64,000 nt of DNA from Bacillus sp. SLBN-46 (GCF_031453555.1 NZ_JAVIZM010000001.1:4781001-4845000), one strand, 5' to 3'; numbered from the stretch's first letter, positions 9,244 through 18,094 are shown. The notes: generated by a model from the letters alone, not told the origin. A program made the numbers and translations.

Positions 9244-11244
9244 TTACTGCATGACCTTCCAGAATTCCCCCGCTACTGCTTCGTAACCTGGTAGACTTAG
9301 ATGGATGTTTTGCGGATTTGGAATATAATCTGCAAAATGACTACCATTTATCGCTTGAACGGTTGGAACAAATGTATCCCCATGCTGAACCGCCTGAACT
9401 TGAATTTGAGCATTAAAACCCTGAACTAATTGATTTATCAGCTCTTTTTGTTGTGGATCAGTTATATATGGAAATGGGTTGTAATAGCCCATTACATATA
9501 CCTTAACATTGGGATTAAGTTGATCAATGGTACCAAGAATAGTACTGATTTTACCAGCAATGACCGGAATCTCATTTATTGCTGCCAGTGGATCCTTTTG
9601 TACCACCGGAAGCAAATCATTTGCCCCAATATCAATGGTAAGATGAGTGGCGCTTTTAATTTCTTGTTGAACTGCGTCCTTCTCTAAATCTGTTATGATA
9701 TTATCCGTTTTATATCCTGAAACACCTAGGTTTACAAATTTGAGCAGTTGATACGATTTTGTAAAATCCTTGGCAATGTAATTTGGATAACCCCAGTCTG
9801 GGTCTACTCCATTTACCACAGGTCTGTCTTGCCCTTGTGGAGTCATTCCTGCTGCTAACGAATCCCCTAAAGCAAGATAATTGATCTGAATCCATGCCCC
9901 GTCTGAACCTAGTTTATAACCTTGGATGACCGTATCGGCAGCCATTTGACCCTCTTGTTGGAAGAAATACCATTTTCCTTCGATTTCCTTCCAGCCAACA
10001 ACCATATCTCCGCTATCCGAAAGGTAATATTTCTTTCCTGATACTTCGAGCCAGCCTGTTTCCATTACTCCCGAATGATTAAAGTAATACCATTTATTTT
10101 TAATTAAAGCCCACCCTGTACGCATTTCACCGTTAGACTGGAGGTAATACCACTCACCGCCTAATAGCAGCCAGCCGGTTTTCATTTCACCTGTAGATTG
10201 AAGGTAATACTGTTTATTATTCGTTTTGAGCCAACCGGTTTTCATCGCTCCGGATTGATCAAGGAAATACCAGGCCTTACCATTAAATAGCCAGCCAGTC
10301 TTCATGGAGCCATCTTTATTTAAGTAGTACCATTTGTTCCCTGTCTTTAACCAGCCCGTTTTCATTACACCTGCTGAATCGAGGTAATACCATTGCCCTT
10401 TATACTGAACCCAGCCAGTGACTTTTCCATTTGTTGTGTAATAATACCATTTTCCATTCGATAATACCCAACCCTGTGGTTGAAATTCATTCCAAACCAT
10501 ACTTGATATTTTACTAATAGTATCGATTCCATATGAGAGGGATGGATTATTCGCTGTCAGAACAGCAATAACATAATTTTTTCCTTGACCATTAATGTAT
10601 CCCACACTATTGACATTTTTTCCAGTAGTGACCCAGCCATTTTTTAACGCCACACTAACCCCTGATGGAATTCCGTAGCTTGTTCCCCACCGTTGGTCTG
10701 ATACTACGTTCCGCATAAGATTTAGGCCATATGCTCTTTGGGAATCAGTTAATAAGGCATTGGGATAGGCAAAATATTTCATTATGGTAAGTTGGTCCGA
10801 AACAGTAGTAGTGGTTCGTCCCCACCAACCGCCAGTACCTGCAATGGTACTTGTCATCCCTATTTTTTGAAAAAAGGGCTGGACTTTTGTTTCGCTTCCA
10901 AGCTGTCGCCACAGCGTACTTGCCGCGCTGTTATCACTATTTTCTATCATTCTAGTTAATAATGAATTCACATTACTAGTAATAGGGATTTTTTGATACA
11001 GTACGTCTGCCATAATTGAAATTTTCACAACACTTTGAGTATTGTAGGTTTTTGACGGATTGTATGTATAGGTTTTTCCTGTGTTTGCATCGTAAACGCC
11101 AACAGAAACGGTGCCACTTCTTGAAGAAATATAATTGGTAACATCAGATCCTAATACCGTGGATGCCTTTACAGGAGCTTTTCCATACATTAGCATGGCC
11201 ATTCCTACCAAGGCACATGCAACTAGTTTCTTATAAGCTTTCAT
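9244..11244 (-). CDS. Secreted three-domain protein: beta-lactamase-like serine hydrolase, cell-wall-binding repeats, SGNH esterase
   Basis: 666 residues from the ATG at 11244 (GGGAAGG upstream), giving a signal peptide (1-28, ending APVKAS). Residues 35-255 are a class A beta-lactamase/PBP-like serine hydrolase with SVVK (Ser71, Lys74), SDN (103-105) and KNG (201-203). Residues 258-440 are nine 20-residue choline/glucan-binding-type repeats (GWxxxxGKWYYL...GxMKTGW). Residues 453-666 form an SGNH/GDSL hydrolase with ALGDSLAAG (Ser461), GAND and IHLSLPGY (His648); the usual Asp three residues before this His is Gln. Likely a surface-bound wall-modifying or ester-cleaving enzyme. KNG instead of KTG argues against true beta-lactamase action. 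Monocistronic. Confidence 0.82.
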   Translation of the reverse strand: MKAYKKLVACALVGMAMLMYGKAPVKASTVLGSDVTNYISSRSGTVSVGVYDANTGKTYTYNPSKTYNTQSVVKISIMADVLYQKIPITSNVNSLLTRMIENSDNSAASTLWRQLGSETKVQPFFQKIGMTSTIAGTGGWWGRTTTTVSDQLTIMKYFAYPNALLTDSQRAYGLNLMRNVVSDQRWGTSYGIPSGVSVALKNGWVTTGKNVNSVGYINGQGKNYVIAVLTANNPSLSYGIDTISKISSMVWNEFQPQGWVLSNGKWYYYTTNGKVTGWVQYKGQWYYLDSAGVMKTGWLKTGNKWYYLNKDGSMKTGWLFNGKAWYFLDQSGAMKTGWLKTNNKQYYLQSTGEMKTGWLLLGGEWYYLQSNGEMRTGWALIKNKWYYFNHSGVMETGWLEVSGKKYYLSDSGDMVVGWKEIEGKWYFFQQEGQMAADTVIQGYKLGSDGAWIQINYLALGDSLAAGMTPQGQDRPVVNGVDPDWGYPNYIAKDFTKSYQLLKFVNLGVSGYKTDNIITDLEKDAVQQEIKSATHLTIDIGANDLLPVVQKDPLAAINEIPVIAGKISTILGTIDQLNPNVKVYVMGYYNPFPYITDPQQKELINQLVQGFNAQIQVQAVQHGDTFVPTVQAINGSHFADYIPNPQNIHLSLPGYEAVAGEFWKVMQ

Positions 11245-11329
11245 TTCATTATCCTTCCCTGCTAATCTATGAATCTTATTATATAATACTGCACCTTTAT
11301 TCATATGAATAGTAATTACTACACTCATA

Positions 11330-11368
11330 CAAATAACCCGTCTCTTAATTTAGAGACAGGTTGTTTTT
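11330..11368. terminator. Hairpin upstream of the three-domain protein gene
   Basis: AACC-GTCTCT and AGAGAC-GGTT type arms around TAATTT, followed by seven T on the plus strand. It may stop transcripts leaving the minus-strand membrane protein gene only weakly, because the T run is on the other strand. Confidence 0.4.
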
Positions 11369-11378
11369 TTACTTGGTT

Positions 11379-11657
11379 TTAATTGTTCAATCCCATGAAG
11401 CCGATAAAAGATAAGATCCATAGCAATGGAATTAAATTAATGATGATTGAAAATCGTTTCTTCTTTACACGGAATACCCAGGCTAAGATGGAACAGATGA
11501 TTACAGCAACCGGATATAAGGTAATGGTGAGAACAAAAGAGCCGTTAGCTAGATTCACCCCACTGTCGAAGCTCATGAATGACAATCCCCAAATGACGAA
11601 CCAGGGAATCAAAGAAAGTGCAAATAGGAGTTGGCTAATAATTAGATATAGTTTCAT
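11379..11657 (-). CDS. Small three-helix membrane protein of unknown function
   Basis: 92 residues from the ATG at 11657, chosen because GTGGAGGAA lies 4-6 bases upstream; the frame continues 40 codons further without a site. Three hydrophobic helices (about 3-27, 40-62, 70-90) separated by a basic loop VFRVKKKRFS. Family not recognised by name; similar short proteins are common in Bacillus. Divergent from the NERD gene, with about 120 shared upstream bases. Confidence 0.6.
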   Translation of the reverse strand: MKLYLIISQLLFALSLIPWFVIWGLSFMSFDSGVNLANGSFVLTITLYPVAVIICSILAWVFRVKKKRFSIIINLIPLLWILSFIGFMGLNN

Positions 11658-11777
11658 ATATTCCTCCACTAGTAAATGGCTAACCCTTAAAATGTTAACA
11701 GAATATTCATATTCCTTAAATCGTATCTCGATAATTTTTTGTAAAATTATTATTGAGAATATGAAAGGAAGTGTCAT

Positions 11778-12686
11778 ATGATACTTAAAAATTTATATGA
11801 ATCGGATGAATTATTGGCTTTGCGGTCCTTAAACACGCGAATGGAGTTAACTAATCAAGAAAAATTACGCTATTTAAACCTTGAAAAAGGTTTTGAAGGG
11901 GAAAAGAAGTTTGACTTAATGGCAGAATGCATTAAAGAAGAAAGATATATTATCAATGACTTGCTGCTTAAAGTTAGTAACTCTTATTTTCAAATTGATA
12001 AATTAATTATTTCACAGGGAGTTATCCACCTGTTGGATATTAAATATTTTCAAGGGGATTTTTACATAGAAGAAGGTAAATTCATTGCAATGAAGACCGA
12101 ACGAGAATATAAAAATCCTTTCGACCAATTAAAAAGGAGTTCTCTTCTATTCCGCCAATTGCTCCAAAGCCTCAAGCTAAACTTCCTTGTTGAACCCCAG
12201 GTTATCTTTATCAACCCTGAATTCACCTTATACCAAGCCCCCATGGACCTACCTGCTATCTTTCCAACCCAAGTAGATAAATTCTTAAAAAATATAGATA
12301 ACATACCGTCAAAGTTAAATGATGGGCACAAGAAATTAGCCCAACAATTACTTTCTTTGCATCAAACTAAGAATCCACATACTGTTCTCCCGGAGTATAC
12401 CTATGAACAGCAGCAAAAAGGGATGTATTGTTGTTTTTGTCATTCCTTTCAGCTTTCTAAATCATACAATGAACTTGTATGCGGAAAGTGTGGCGGACGT
12501 GAAAAGATCGAACTAGCTATTTTGAGGAATGTAAAGGAGTTTCAGCTGCTATTTCCAGAACGAAAGGTTACTACCCAAAGCATCTATGAGTGGTGCAATG
12601 GAGAATTAAGTAGACGGACTTTTAGTAGAGTTTTGAAGAAGCACCTAACGGTTGTTGGAAGTACAAGTGATACCTATTATAAATAA
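11778..12686 (+). CDS. NERD-domain protein with C-terminal zinc ribbon
   Basis: 302 residues. Residues about 35-160 match the nuclease-related domain (NERD): GFEGEKKFD, then the DKLIIS...HLLDIKYFQGDF core containing the Asp and Lys expected of a PD-(D/E)XK-like fold. The C-terminal third has a zinc ribbon, CCFCHSF...CGKCGG, followed by a helical segment resembling a small DNA-binding domain. NERD proteins are thought to act on DNA but few are tested. Ribosome site GAAAGGAAG. Downstream lies the hairpin-repeat array. Confidence 0.8.
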   Translation: MILKNLYESDELLALRSLNTRMELTNQEKLRYLNLEKGFEGEKKFDLMAECIKEERYIINDLLLKVSNSYFQIDKLIISQGVIHLLDIKYFQGDFYIEEGKFIAMKTEREYKNPFDQLKRSSLLFRQLLQSLKLNFLVEPQVIFINPEFTLYQAPMDLPAIFPTQVDKFLKNIDNIPSKLNDGHKKLAQQLLSLHQTKNPHTVLPEYTYEQQQKGMYCCFCHSFQLSKSYNELVCGKCGGREKIELAILRNVKEFQLLFPERKVTTQSIYEWCNGELSRRTFSRVLKKHLTVVGSTSDTYYK

Positions 12687-12792
12687 ATGACCTATGACTA
12701 TTGATTTATTAATACTTAATTAATGTTTTCGGGTCCTTCCTGGAATGAGGCTAGTTGGATTTTTGACAAGGTTTTGGTTTTTTCCTCATGCA

Positions 12793-13281
12793 CTGTCAGA
12801 AGTTGCCTTCCGTTCTGACAGTGTTTCTATTTTTTCCGCTTACTCTGTCCGAAGTTGACCTGCCTTCTGACAGTGTTTCTATTTTTTTCGCTTACTCTGT
12901 CCGAAGTTGACCTGCCTTCTGACAGTGTTTCTATTTTTTTCGCTTACTCTGTCAAAAGTTTCCTTTCCTTCTGACAGTGTTTTGATTTTTCCCCCTACTC
13001 TGTCCGAAGTTGACCTGCCTTCTGACAGTGTTTTGATTTTTCCCCCTACTCTGTCCGAAGTTGACCTGCCTTCTGACAGTGTTTTGATTTTTTCCACCTA
13101 CTCTGTCCGAACTTGCCTTCTCTTCTGACAGTGTTTATATTTTTAACGCATACTCTGTCCGAAGTTTCCTTCCCTTCTGACAATGTTTCGCTCTTTCCGC
13201 TTACTGGTGTCCGAACTTGCTTTGTCTTCTGACAATGTTTCACTCTTTTTCGCCTGCCCTGTCCGAAGTTGCCTTGCCTTC
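12793..13281. repeat. Tandem array of about ten 51-53 bp hairpin units
   Basis: Units start near 12793, 12845, 12897, 12949, 13000, 13051, 13103, 13155, 13206 and 13259. Each contains an inverted repeat, CTGTCCGAAG ... CTTCTGACAG (29 bases, for example 12845-12873), then a T-rich linker with four to eight T and CGCTTA or CCCCTA. Later units diverge, and the last lacks its right arm. The period varies between 51 and 53 bases, so a reading frame across the array is not kept. Each unit resembles a small terminator on the plus strand. It lies between the NERD gene and speD, about 180 bases before the speD start. Confidence 0.9.
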
Positions 13282-13457
13282 AACGCTTCTTCGAGCTTGT
13301 GCTGTGCAATGATCATTTCTGCTACTCCTTTGAAAGTTCCCCTTCCGCTTACCTCTTAAATTTGTCCAATTTCCAAAAAACTAAGACAAGCACACAAGAT
13401 TTTCAAACAAAATCCCCATATCATAATGAAAAGGAACATGGAGGGAATGATTCGACT

Positions 13458-13868
13458 TTGACTATCGAAGGAAAGCACATAATCATTGATGGATTTAAGT
13501 GTGATTCTTTACATTTGAATAACATTGCCTTTTTAGAAAACCTCTGCAAAAAGGCAGCGTTAGATGCAGGAATGGAGATTTTACACTCTTACTTTCATCA
13601 ATTTCAGCCACAGGGTGTAACGGGTGTCCTCGTTTTATCCACTTCTCATTTATCCATTCATACCTGGCCTGAAGAGAGGTATGCGTCATTAGATATTTAT
13701 ACATGTGGAGATTCTGACCTAACTGCCCCTGTAAATTTACTTTTAAAAGAATTGTCTGCACAAAAAGCAATGGTCTACTCCATTAACCGGGGTATGTCTC
13801 AACCTCAATTAATCTACTGTAACGAATTCACCGCTACTGACGATTCTAAAGGAGAGAACCAAGTATGA
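13458..13868 (+). CDS. speD: S-adenosylmethionine decarboxylase proenzyme, variant SpeD
   Basis: 136 residues if translation begins at TTG 13458, which has GGAGGG 11 bases upstream; no ATG is available in frame nearby, and the protein then begins TIEGKHIIIDGF as in the family. SpeD cleaves itself at an internal Ser to make a pyruvoyl cofactor and decarboxylates AdoMet for aminopropyl transfer. Visible are FQPQGVTGVL, the processing region STSHLSIHTWPE and the active-site YTCG. The residue before the processing Ser is Thr where the common enzymes have Glu. It overlaps the next gene by four bases (ATGA), so the two are coupled. Some SpeD relatives decarboxylate arginine or ornithine instead, so substrate is not certain. 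Confidence 0.82.
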   Translation: MTIEGKHIIIDGFKCDSLHLNNIAFLENLCKKAALDAGMEILHSYFHQFQPQGVTGVLVLSTSHLSIHTWPEERYASLDIYTCGDSDLTAPVNLLLKELSAQKAMVYSINRGMSQPQLIYCNEFTATDDSKGENQV

Positions 13869-14860
13869 ACAGAATGTATCGACCGACTAACGCCTGGTTA
13901 TCGCCAGCATTTACACATACAAATAAACCCACACAACAGCAACCGCAACAGCAGCAGCAAAAAGACACTACAAATGAAATCGCTGATCTGTGGGACCACA
14001 TTGCATTAAAAACGTTACAACAAGGGAAACACAAAAATCTATTAAAGGTAAAAAGTGACTTCCAAGACATTCAAATTGTCGAAGCCCGTGATATTAGGAT
14101 GTATTTAAATAATCAGTTGCAATTCAGCACATTAGATGAACGAATTTACCATGAAGCGTTGGTTCATCCGGTCTTTAGTCTTACACGTTCGAGGAAGCGA
14201 GTACTTATTGTAGGCGGCGGTGATGGGTTAGCAGTAAGGGAAGTGCTTAAATATAAAGACGTCAAACATATAGACCTTGTGGATTTGGATCCTGAGGTAC
14301 TTAAGGCTGCCAAACATAATTCAAGTTTAGCAGCTATTAACGAGCACTCTCTTCATGATCCACGTGTAAAGCTTCATCCGATGGACGCTGTTAAGTTTCT
14401 AGCTGACAACCCAACACCCTACAATATTATTATTGTAGATTTTCCTGACCCAACAGACCAAATCATCAGCGATCTTTACACCACTGAATTCTATTCGATG
14501 TTAAAACGTTCTTTGACGAATGATGGAGTGTTCGTTTGTCAATCCAACTCTCCCGAGGATACCCCTATTGTTTTTTGGAGTATAGGAAAAACAATAGAAG
14601 CTGCGGGATTTCGTACACTTAGTTATCATACGATAGTTCCGTCTTTTGGAGATTGGGGATTTCATATTGGATCGCCAAAGTCCATCACGTGGTCAGGAAA
14701 TCGTGTGGAAGTACCGCACCAAACGTTACCCTCTCAATTAAAAGATATGTCCTATTTCCCATACGCCATGTTAGCAGGTAAAAGTAAGGCAATCGTAAAT
14801 ACCAAGAAGAACTCTAACTTGCATAATATCTTTAAGAAAGAAGTTCTATACTTGGATTAA
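13865..14860 (+). CDS. speE: Spermidine synthase-like aminopropyltransferase
   Basis: 331 residues. A Gln-rich linker (residues about 20-36, long Gln runs) precedes the aminopropyltransferase fold: YHEALVHPVF, the AdoMet-type loop VLIVGGGDGLAVREVLKY, VDLDPEVLKAA, and VDFPDPTDQIISDLYT in place of the usual DSxDP motif. The C-terminal VPSFGDWGFHIGSP segment is typical of the larger, atypical aminopropyltransferases related to Pseudomonas PA4774, which is also encoded next to a SpeD homologue. Expected to move the aminopropyl group of decarboxylated AdoMet to a diamine. It starts inside the speD stop codon. Confidence 0.82.
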   Translation: MNRMYRPTNAWLSPAFTHTNKPTQQQPQQQQQKDTTNEIADLWDHIALKTLQQGKHKNLLKVKSDFQDIQIVEARDIRMYLNNQLQFSTLDERIYHEALVHPVFSLTRSRKRVLIVGGGDGLAVREVLKYKDVKHIDLVDLDPEVLKAAKHNSSLAAINEHSLHDPRVKLHPMDAVKFLADNPTPYNIIIVDFPDPTDQIISDLYTTEFYSMLKRSLTNDGVFVCQSNSPEDTPIVFWSIGKTIEAAGFRTLSYHTIVPSFGDWGFHIGSPKSITWSGNRVEVPHQTLPSQLKDMSYFPYAMLAGKSKAIVNTKKNSNLHNIFKKEVLYLD

Positions 14861-14917
14861 TGCCGGAATGGACTTTCCATCCCAACCCTATTTAATACAT
14901 TATCAAGGTGGTTAAGT

Positions 14918-15352
14918 ATGCGAACCAGAAACATAAAACCAGATGCTTATGGATCATTATATAAACAGGATGGGGCCATTCTTCCTGTTGTTTCCGGAGA
15001 CCTTGTGGATTTTGATATTTCAGGACCGTCCCAAAATACGAGACCCGATGTGGCTGCGAATCGAATTAGTATATTCAAATCAGGTGTCTATCAAATAACA
15101 GCAGATGTATCCGTTTTGTTAAAAGAAGGCCAAACTGTTTTATTTAATATTAATCTCTGTCCTAATGGGACCCTTCCACTAATAGGTTCCTATTTTGACG
15201 CCATCGATATAAGCACGATTACAGGAAAAACCGTCCAAGCCTACTTAAATGTAGGAGACCAAGTTGGAATATATATGGCTGATACTTTTGCTCCTGTCGG
15301 AAGACCCAGATATAATAGGGCTTCACTAACGGTACATTTGCTAGACTCCTAA
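14918..15352 (+). CDS. Jelly-roll (C1q/TNF-like, BclA C-terminal-type) protein
   Basis: 144 residues without a signal peptide. The pattern VDFDISGPSQNTRPDVAANRISIFKSGVYQI and alternating strands to the end (RASLTVHLLDS) fit the C1q/TNF-like beta sandwich found at the C terminus of BclA-type exosporium proteins and in many Bacillus spore-surface proteins. Collagen-like repeats are absent. Ribosome site AAGGTGG. It lies 57 bases after speE on the same strand and before a terminator, so cotranscription with the polyamine genes is possible. A spore-surface role is inferred from family only. Confidence 0.6.
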   Translation: MRTRNIKPDAYGSLYKQDGAILPVVSGDLVDFDISGPSQNTRPDVAANRISIFKSGVYQITADVSVLLKEGQTVLFNINLCPNGTLPLIGSYFDAIDISTITGKTVQAYLNVGDQVGIYMADTFAPVGRPRYNRASLTVHLLDS

Positions 15353-15390
15353 TAGCGCAGTTATACAATAATTTATTTGCGTAACATAAC

Positions 15391-15424
15391 AAAATGCCCT
15401 GAACAGAAGAAGCAGGGCATTTTG
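15391..15424. terminator. Bidirectional terminator
   Basis: AAAATGCCCTG and CAGGGCATTTT pair perfectly around an 11-base loop, with A and T runs on both sides. It separates the speDE-jelly-roll group from the convergent germination operon. Confidence 0.85.
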
Positions 15425-15451
15425 TTTCATTAAAAGTAAAAATGTAATCAG

Positions 15452-16585
15452 TTATCTATTTTTTAGCTGCTCCGTATTTAATACAGTGACATTCACATTG
15501 ATTTTATTGATTGTATCCGGTTCAAGAGGGATTACCCCATTTTGTGCAATTTTCTTCCATTCTTTATTCTTTTGTTTATAAAGGACATCGGATAGCTCAT
15601 ATATATCGATATGGTCCGCTAAACCTTTTTTATAGGTTTCTTCTATTTGCTTCCGTATTTCCTTTTCAGCCAATTTCTTTAATTCTTTACTCGTTTTTTG
15701 TTTCAAAATTTCCGTTGTTTTAAAATCCGCTTTTACATCAATTGTGAACTTTACTTTGTTATTGAGCATGACGGGAGAAATTTTAGATTTAATATTGATC
15801 GTTGGACCTACTACAATCGTTTTATTCTCTTCTTTAATACTTAACTTCGTTCTCTTTATCTTTCTTGTCATCCACCTATCGCCAAGCAAATCATTGCGTG
15901 AAAGAAAACCTACATATTTTTTCCCATTTAAAAATCCACTGCCATTAATGTAAACAACAGGATGTTCTTTCCTATTCTCTTCCCATGTCTTTTTTGCCAC
16001 ACTTAAGTAGGGGATATGCGTTGTAAAGGCCGGTTCAGATAACTTTCTATCTAGTTCAAACAATTGTATTGGTTTAATACTGGAGCTTTGCTTATAGATG
16101 TCATCTGGATTACTGAGTTGTGAATATAAAACTGTGATATTCAGAATCGGTTTAGCTGTAAAAACTTCTTCAACAGGATCTCTTGTTCCGAAGGTCCAAA
16201 GGATATTTCTTATCTGGTAATAACGCTTTAAGAAATCATTTACATGAATAATTTTTCCACCTTTTAATATGTTTTCGGTATAAACTATAGCGGTTATATG
16301 TTCCCATGAGTATCGCTGCTGTGCGGTAGTATATAAATCAAAAGCAGCGTCATTGATGGTTTCACCTGTACCTTTTACTGTTGCAATCGTTTGAGGCTGT
16401 CTGCTAGCGCCCCCCTCTTGTTTAGCCAGGTTATTAAAGTCAATCACCTGTCCATATAGCAAGTACTCCCCATCTTTATAATCAACAGCAAGTGCATGAA
16501 TATATAATTGTTGTTCCACTTCTTTTATATCCCAACAACCTGATAGGATCATAACGACAAATAGGATTAAACAGCAATTTCTCAT
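15452..16585 (-). CDS. Spore germinant receptor C subunit (GerAC/Ger(x)C family lipoprotein)
   Basis: 377 residues. Lipoprotein signal peptide with lipobox ILSGC (Cys17), then the family's CWDIKEVEQQLYIHALAVDY opening. Later signatures include the GxGETINDAAFDLY segment, YINGSGFLNGKKYVGFLS, and the long amphipathic helix near 290-330 rich in KxLKKLAEKEIRKQIEE. C subunits sit on the outer face of the inner spore membrane and are needed for receptor function. Its ATG directly follows the A-subunit stop (TAAATG), so it is the last gene of a B-A-C operon. Confidence 0.93.
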   Translation of the reverse strand: MRNCCLILFVVMILSGCWDIKEVEQQLYIHALAVDYKDGEYLLYGQVIDFNNLAKQEGGASRQPQTIATVKGTGETINDAAFDLYTTAQQRYSWEHITAIVYTENILKGGKIIHVNDFLKRYYQIRNILWTFGTRDPVEEVFTAKPILNITVLYSQLSNPDDIYKQSSSIKPIQLFELDRKLSEPAFTTHIPYLSVAKKTWEENRKEHPVVYINGSGFLNGKKYVGFLSRNDLLGDRWMTRKIKRTKLSIKEENKTIVVGPTINIKSKISPVMLNNKVKFTIDVKADFKTTEILKQKTSKELKKLAEKEIRKQIEETYKKGLADHIDIYELSDVLYKQKNKEWKKIAQNGVIPLEPDTINKINVNVTVLNTEQLKNR

Positions 16586-18094
16586 TTATGAATCTCCTTG
16601 CCTTGTTGGGTCAGTGGGATTCAGTGAAGCAGGTCTTCTTTTAAGAAAATTCCACGGTAATTGAAAATGGCCAGACAGTAATTCCTTAAACCTAATAGGA
16701 GATAATGGTGTGAGATAAGGAACTCCAAACGAACGTAAATTAACAAGATAGGTCAAAAAGAAAAACACGGACAGTAAATAGCCTAATAACCCTAGAATTG
16801 ATGAGGTTAAGATGATGACGATTCTTATGATGGATATGATCCCGTTTAATTCCTGATTCCCAATCGTATAGGTAGCTACTATTGATATCGCAATTACCAC
16901 TAAAACGGTTGGTGCGGTTAATCCTGCACTAATTGCTGCTTGCCCTATGATTAACCCCCCGACTACTGATAGAGTTTGTCCAAAGGGGGTGGGCATTCTA
17001 AGTCCCGCTTCTTTAAAAAGTTCGAAGAGTAACGCCATAATCATTACTTCTATTGGTACAGGTAAGGGTACTCCTTGTCGATTAAGTAGGATGGTTGCTA
17101 ATAAACTATAAGGTAATTGGTCCGTATGATAAGACATGAGCGCTAACCAAAAACCTGGTAAAAATAAGGAGATAATTAGAGATAAATAGCGGATGACTAG
17201 TCCGAATGAGCCTAATAGGAATGGACTGTGGGCATCCTCAGGTGATTTCAATAAAAATGACAGTGTTGCTGGGCCGATGATCGCAGTTGGCAATCCATCA
17301 ATGAGGATGGCAAATCTTCCATGTAATAGCGCATCTACAACAAAGTCGGGTCTTCCCGTATACATAAACATTGGAAATAATTTTTTGTTTCCATTAATCA
17401 GTTCAGTTAGTTGATCGGTAGAAATAATCCCATCGTAGTTTATAGAATTGATTTTGTCTTTTATAGTCGATATTAAATTTGGATCTGCAATGTCCGATAT
17501 ATAGAGTAAGCCTATTCTTGTATTTGAGCGTTCTCCTACCACGATTTGCTCATATTTAAAGGTGTTTGACTTCAATCTTTTTCGAATTAAGGCAATATTA
17601 ATTGATAATGTCTCAATGAACCCTTCTTTTGGTCCTTTAATGGATACTTCTGTGTTCGGCTCCTCAATGGATCTTTTTGGTATGTTACAAAAATTCATTA
17701 GAAAGAAGGTGTGTAATTCTTCTATGAAAAAAATAAGATTGCCACTAAAAACCTCAAACATAATACTACTTTCGATATTGGTAGGATCCATTTTCTTTAT
17801 AGGAAATTCTAAAATCTCATCTAATGAATCAGAATGGATGTCATTATTTTTTAAGGCATAAATCAGGTGAGGAATAATAGTTTCCACTGCTTTTTCGAAG
17901 TTACATAATTCTTCACAATAGATGATTGATAAGTGAAAATTATTTTTACCTACTATATGTTTATTCTGAATGTGAACATCACTGCACTGATCAAAAAGGT
18001 TACGAAGTGTGTCCAACATATTTTCAGGAGGATCCTTACTTTCGATTGAAGTAGAGTGACTTTTTTGATTTGATAATAATTCCTTACGCTTCAT
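16586..18094 (-). CDS. Spore germinant receptor A subunit (GerA family)
   Basis: 502 residues from the ATG at 18094 (AAAAGG 8 bases upstream), inside the end of the B-subunit gene. A cytoplasmic N-terminal domain (1-260) is followed by five or so membrane helices. GerA-family signatures: MDPTNIESSIMFEVFSGNL, RGPKEGF-like IKGPKEGFIETL, VDALLHGRFAILIDG, SPEDAHSPFLLGSFGLVIRY, and GLRMPTPFGQTLSVVGGLIIGQAA. With the B and C subunits it should form a germinant receptor; the germinant cannot be predicted. Confidence 0.95.
   Translation of the reverse strand: MKRKELLSNQKSHSTSIESKDPPENMLDTLRNLFDQCSDVHIQNKHIVGKNNFHLSIIYCEELCNFEKAVETIIPHLIYALKNNDIHSDSLDEILEFPIKKMDPTNIESSIMFEVFSGNLIFFIEELHTFFLMNFCNIPKRSIEEPNTEVSIKGPKEGFIETLSINIALIRKRLKSNTFKYEQIVVGERSNTRIGLLYISDIADPNLISTIKDKINSINYDGIISTDQLTELINGNKKLFPMFMYTGRPDFVVDALLHGRFAILIDGLPTAIIGPATLSFLLKSPEDAHSPFLLGSFGLVIRYLSLIISLFLPGFWLALMSYHTDQLPYSLLATILLNRQGVPLPVPIEVMIMALLFELFKEAGLRMPTPFGQTLSVVGGLIIGQAAISAGLTAPTVLVVIAISIVATYTIGNQELNGIISIIRIVIILTSSILGLLGYLLSVFFFLTYLVNLRSFGVPYLTPLSPIRFKELLSGHFQLPWNFLKRRPASLNPTDPTRQGDS

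Noticed and set aside
9244..11244. True class A beta-lactamase
   Set aside because: KNG replaces KTG/KSG and no Glu166-type loop is evident; wall-binding repeats and an esterase domain suggest another job.
11383..11781. 132-codon open frame on the plus strand
   Set aside because: It is antisense to the small membrane protein, which has a strong ribosome site and clear helices.
12879..13243. Open frames with 17-residue repeats (TLSEGRSTSDRVGG) on both strands across the hairpin array
   Set aside because: Repeat lengths of 51 to 53 bases do not keep a frame, there is no ribosome site, and the reading comes from the DNA repeat.
12793..13281. CRISPR array
   Set aside because: Units are tandem with no unique spacers of constant length, and no cas genes are near.
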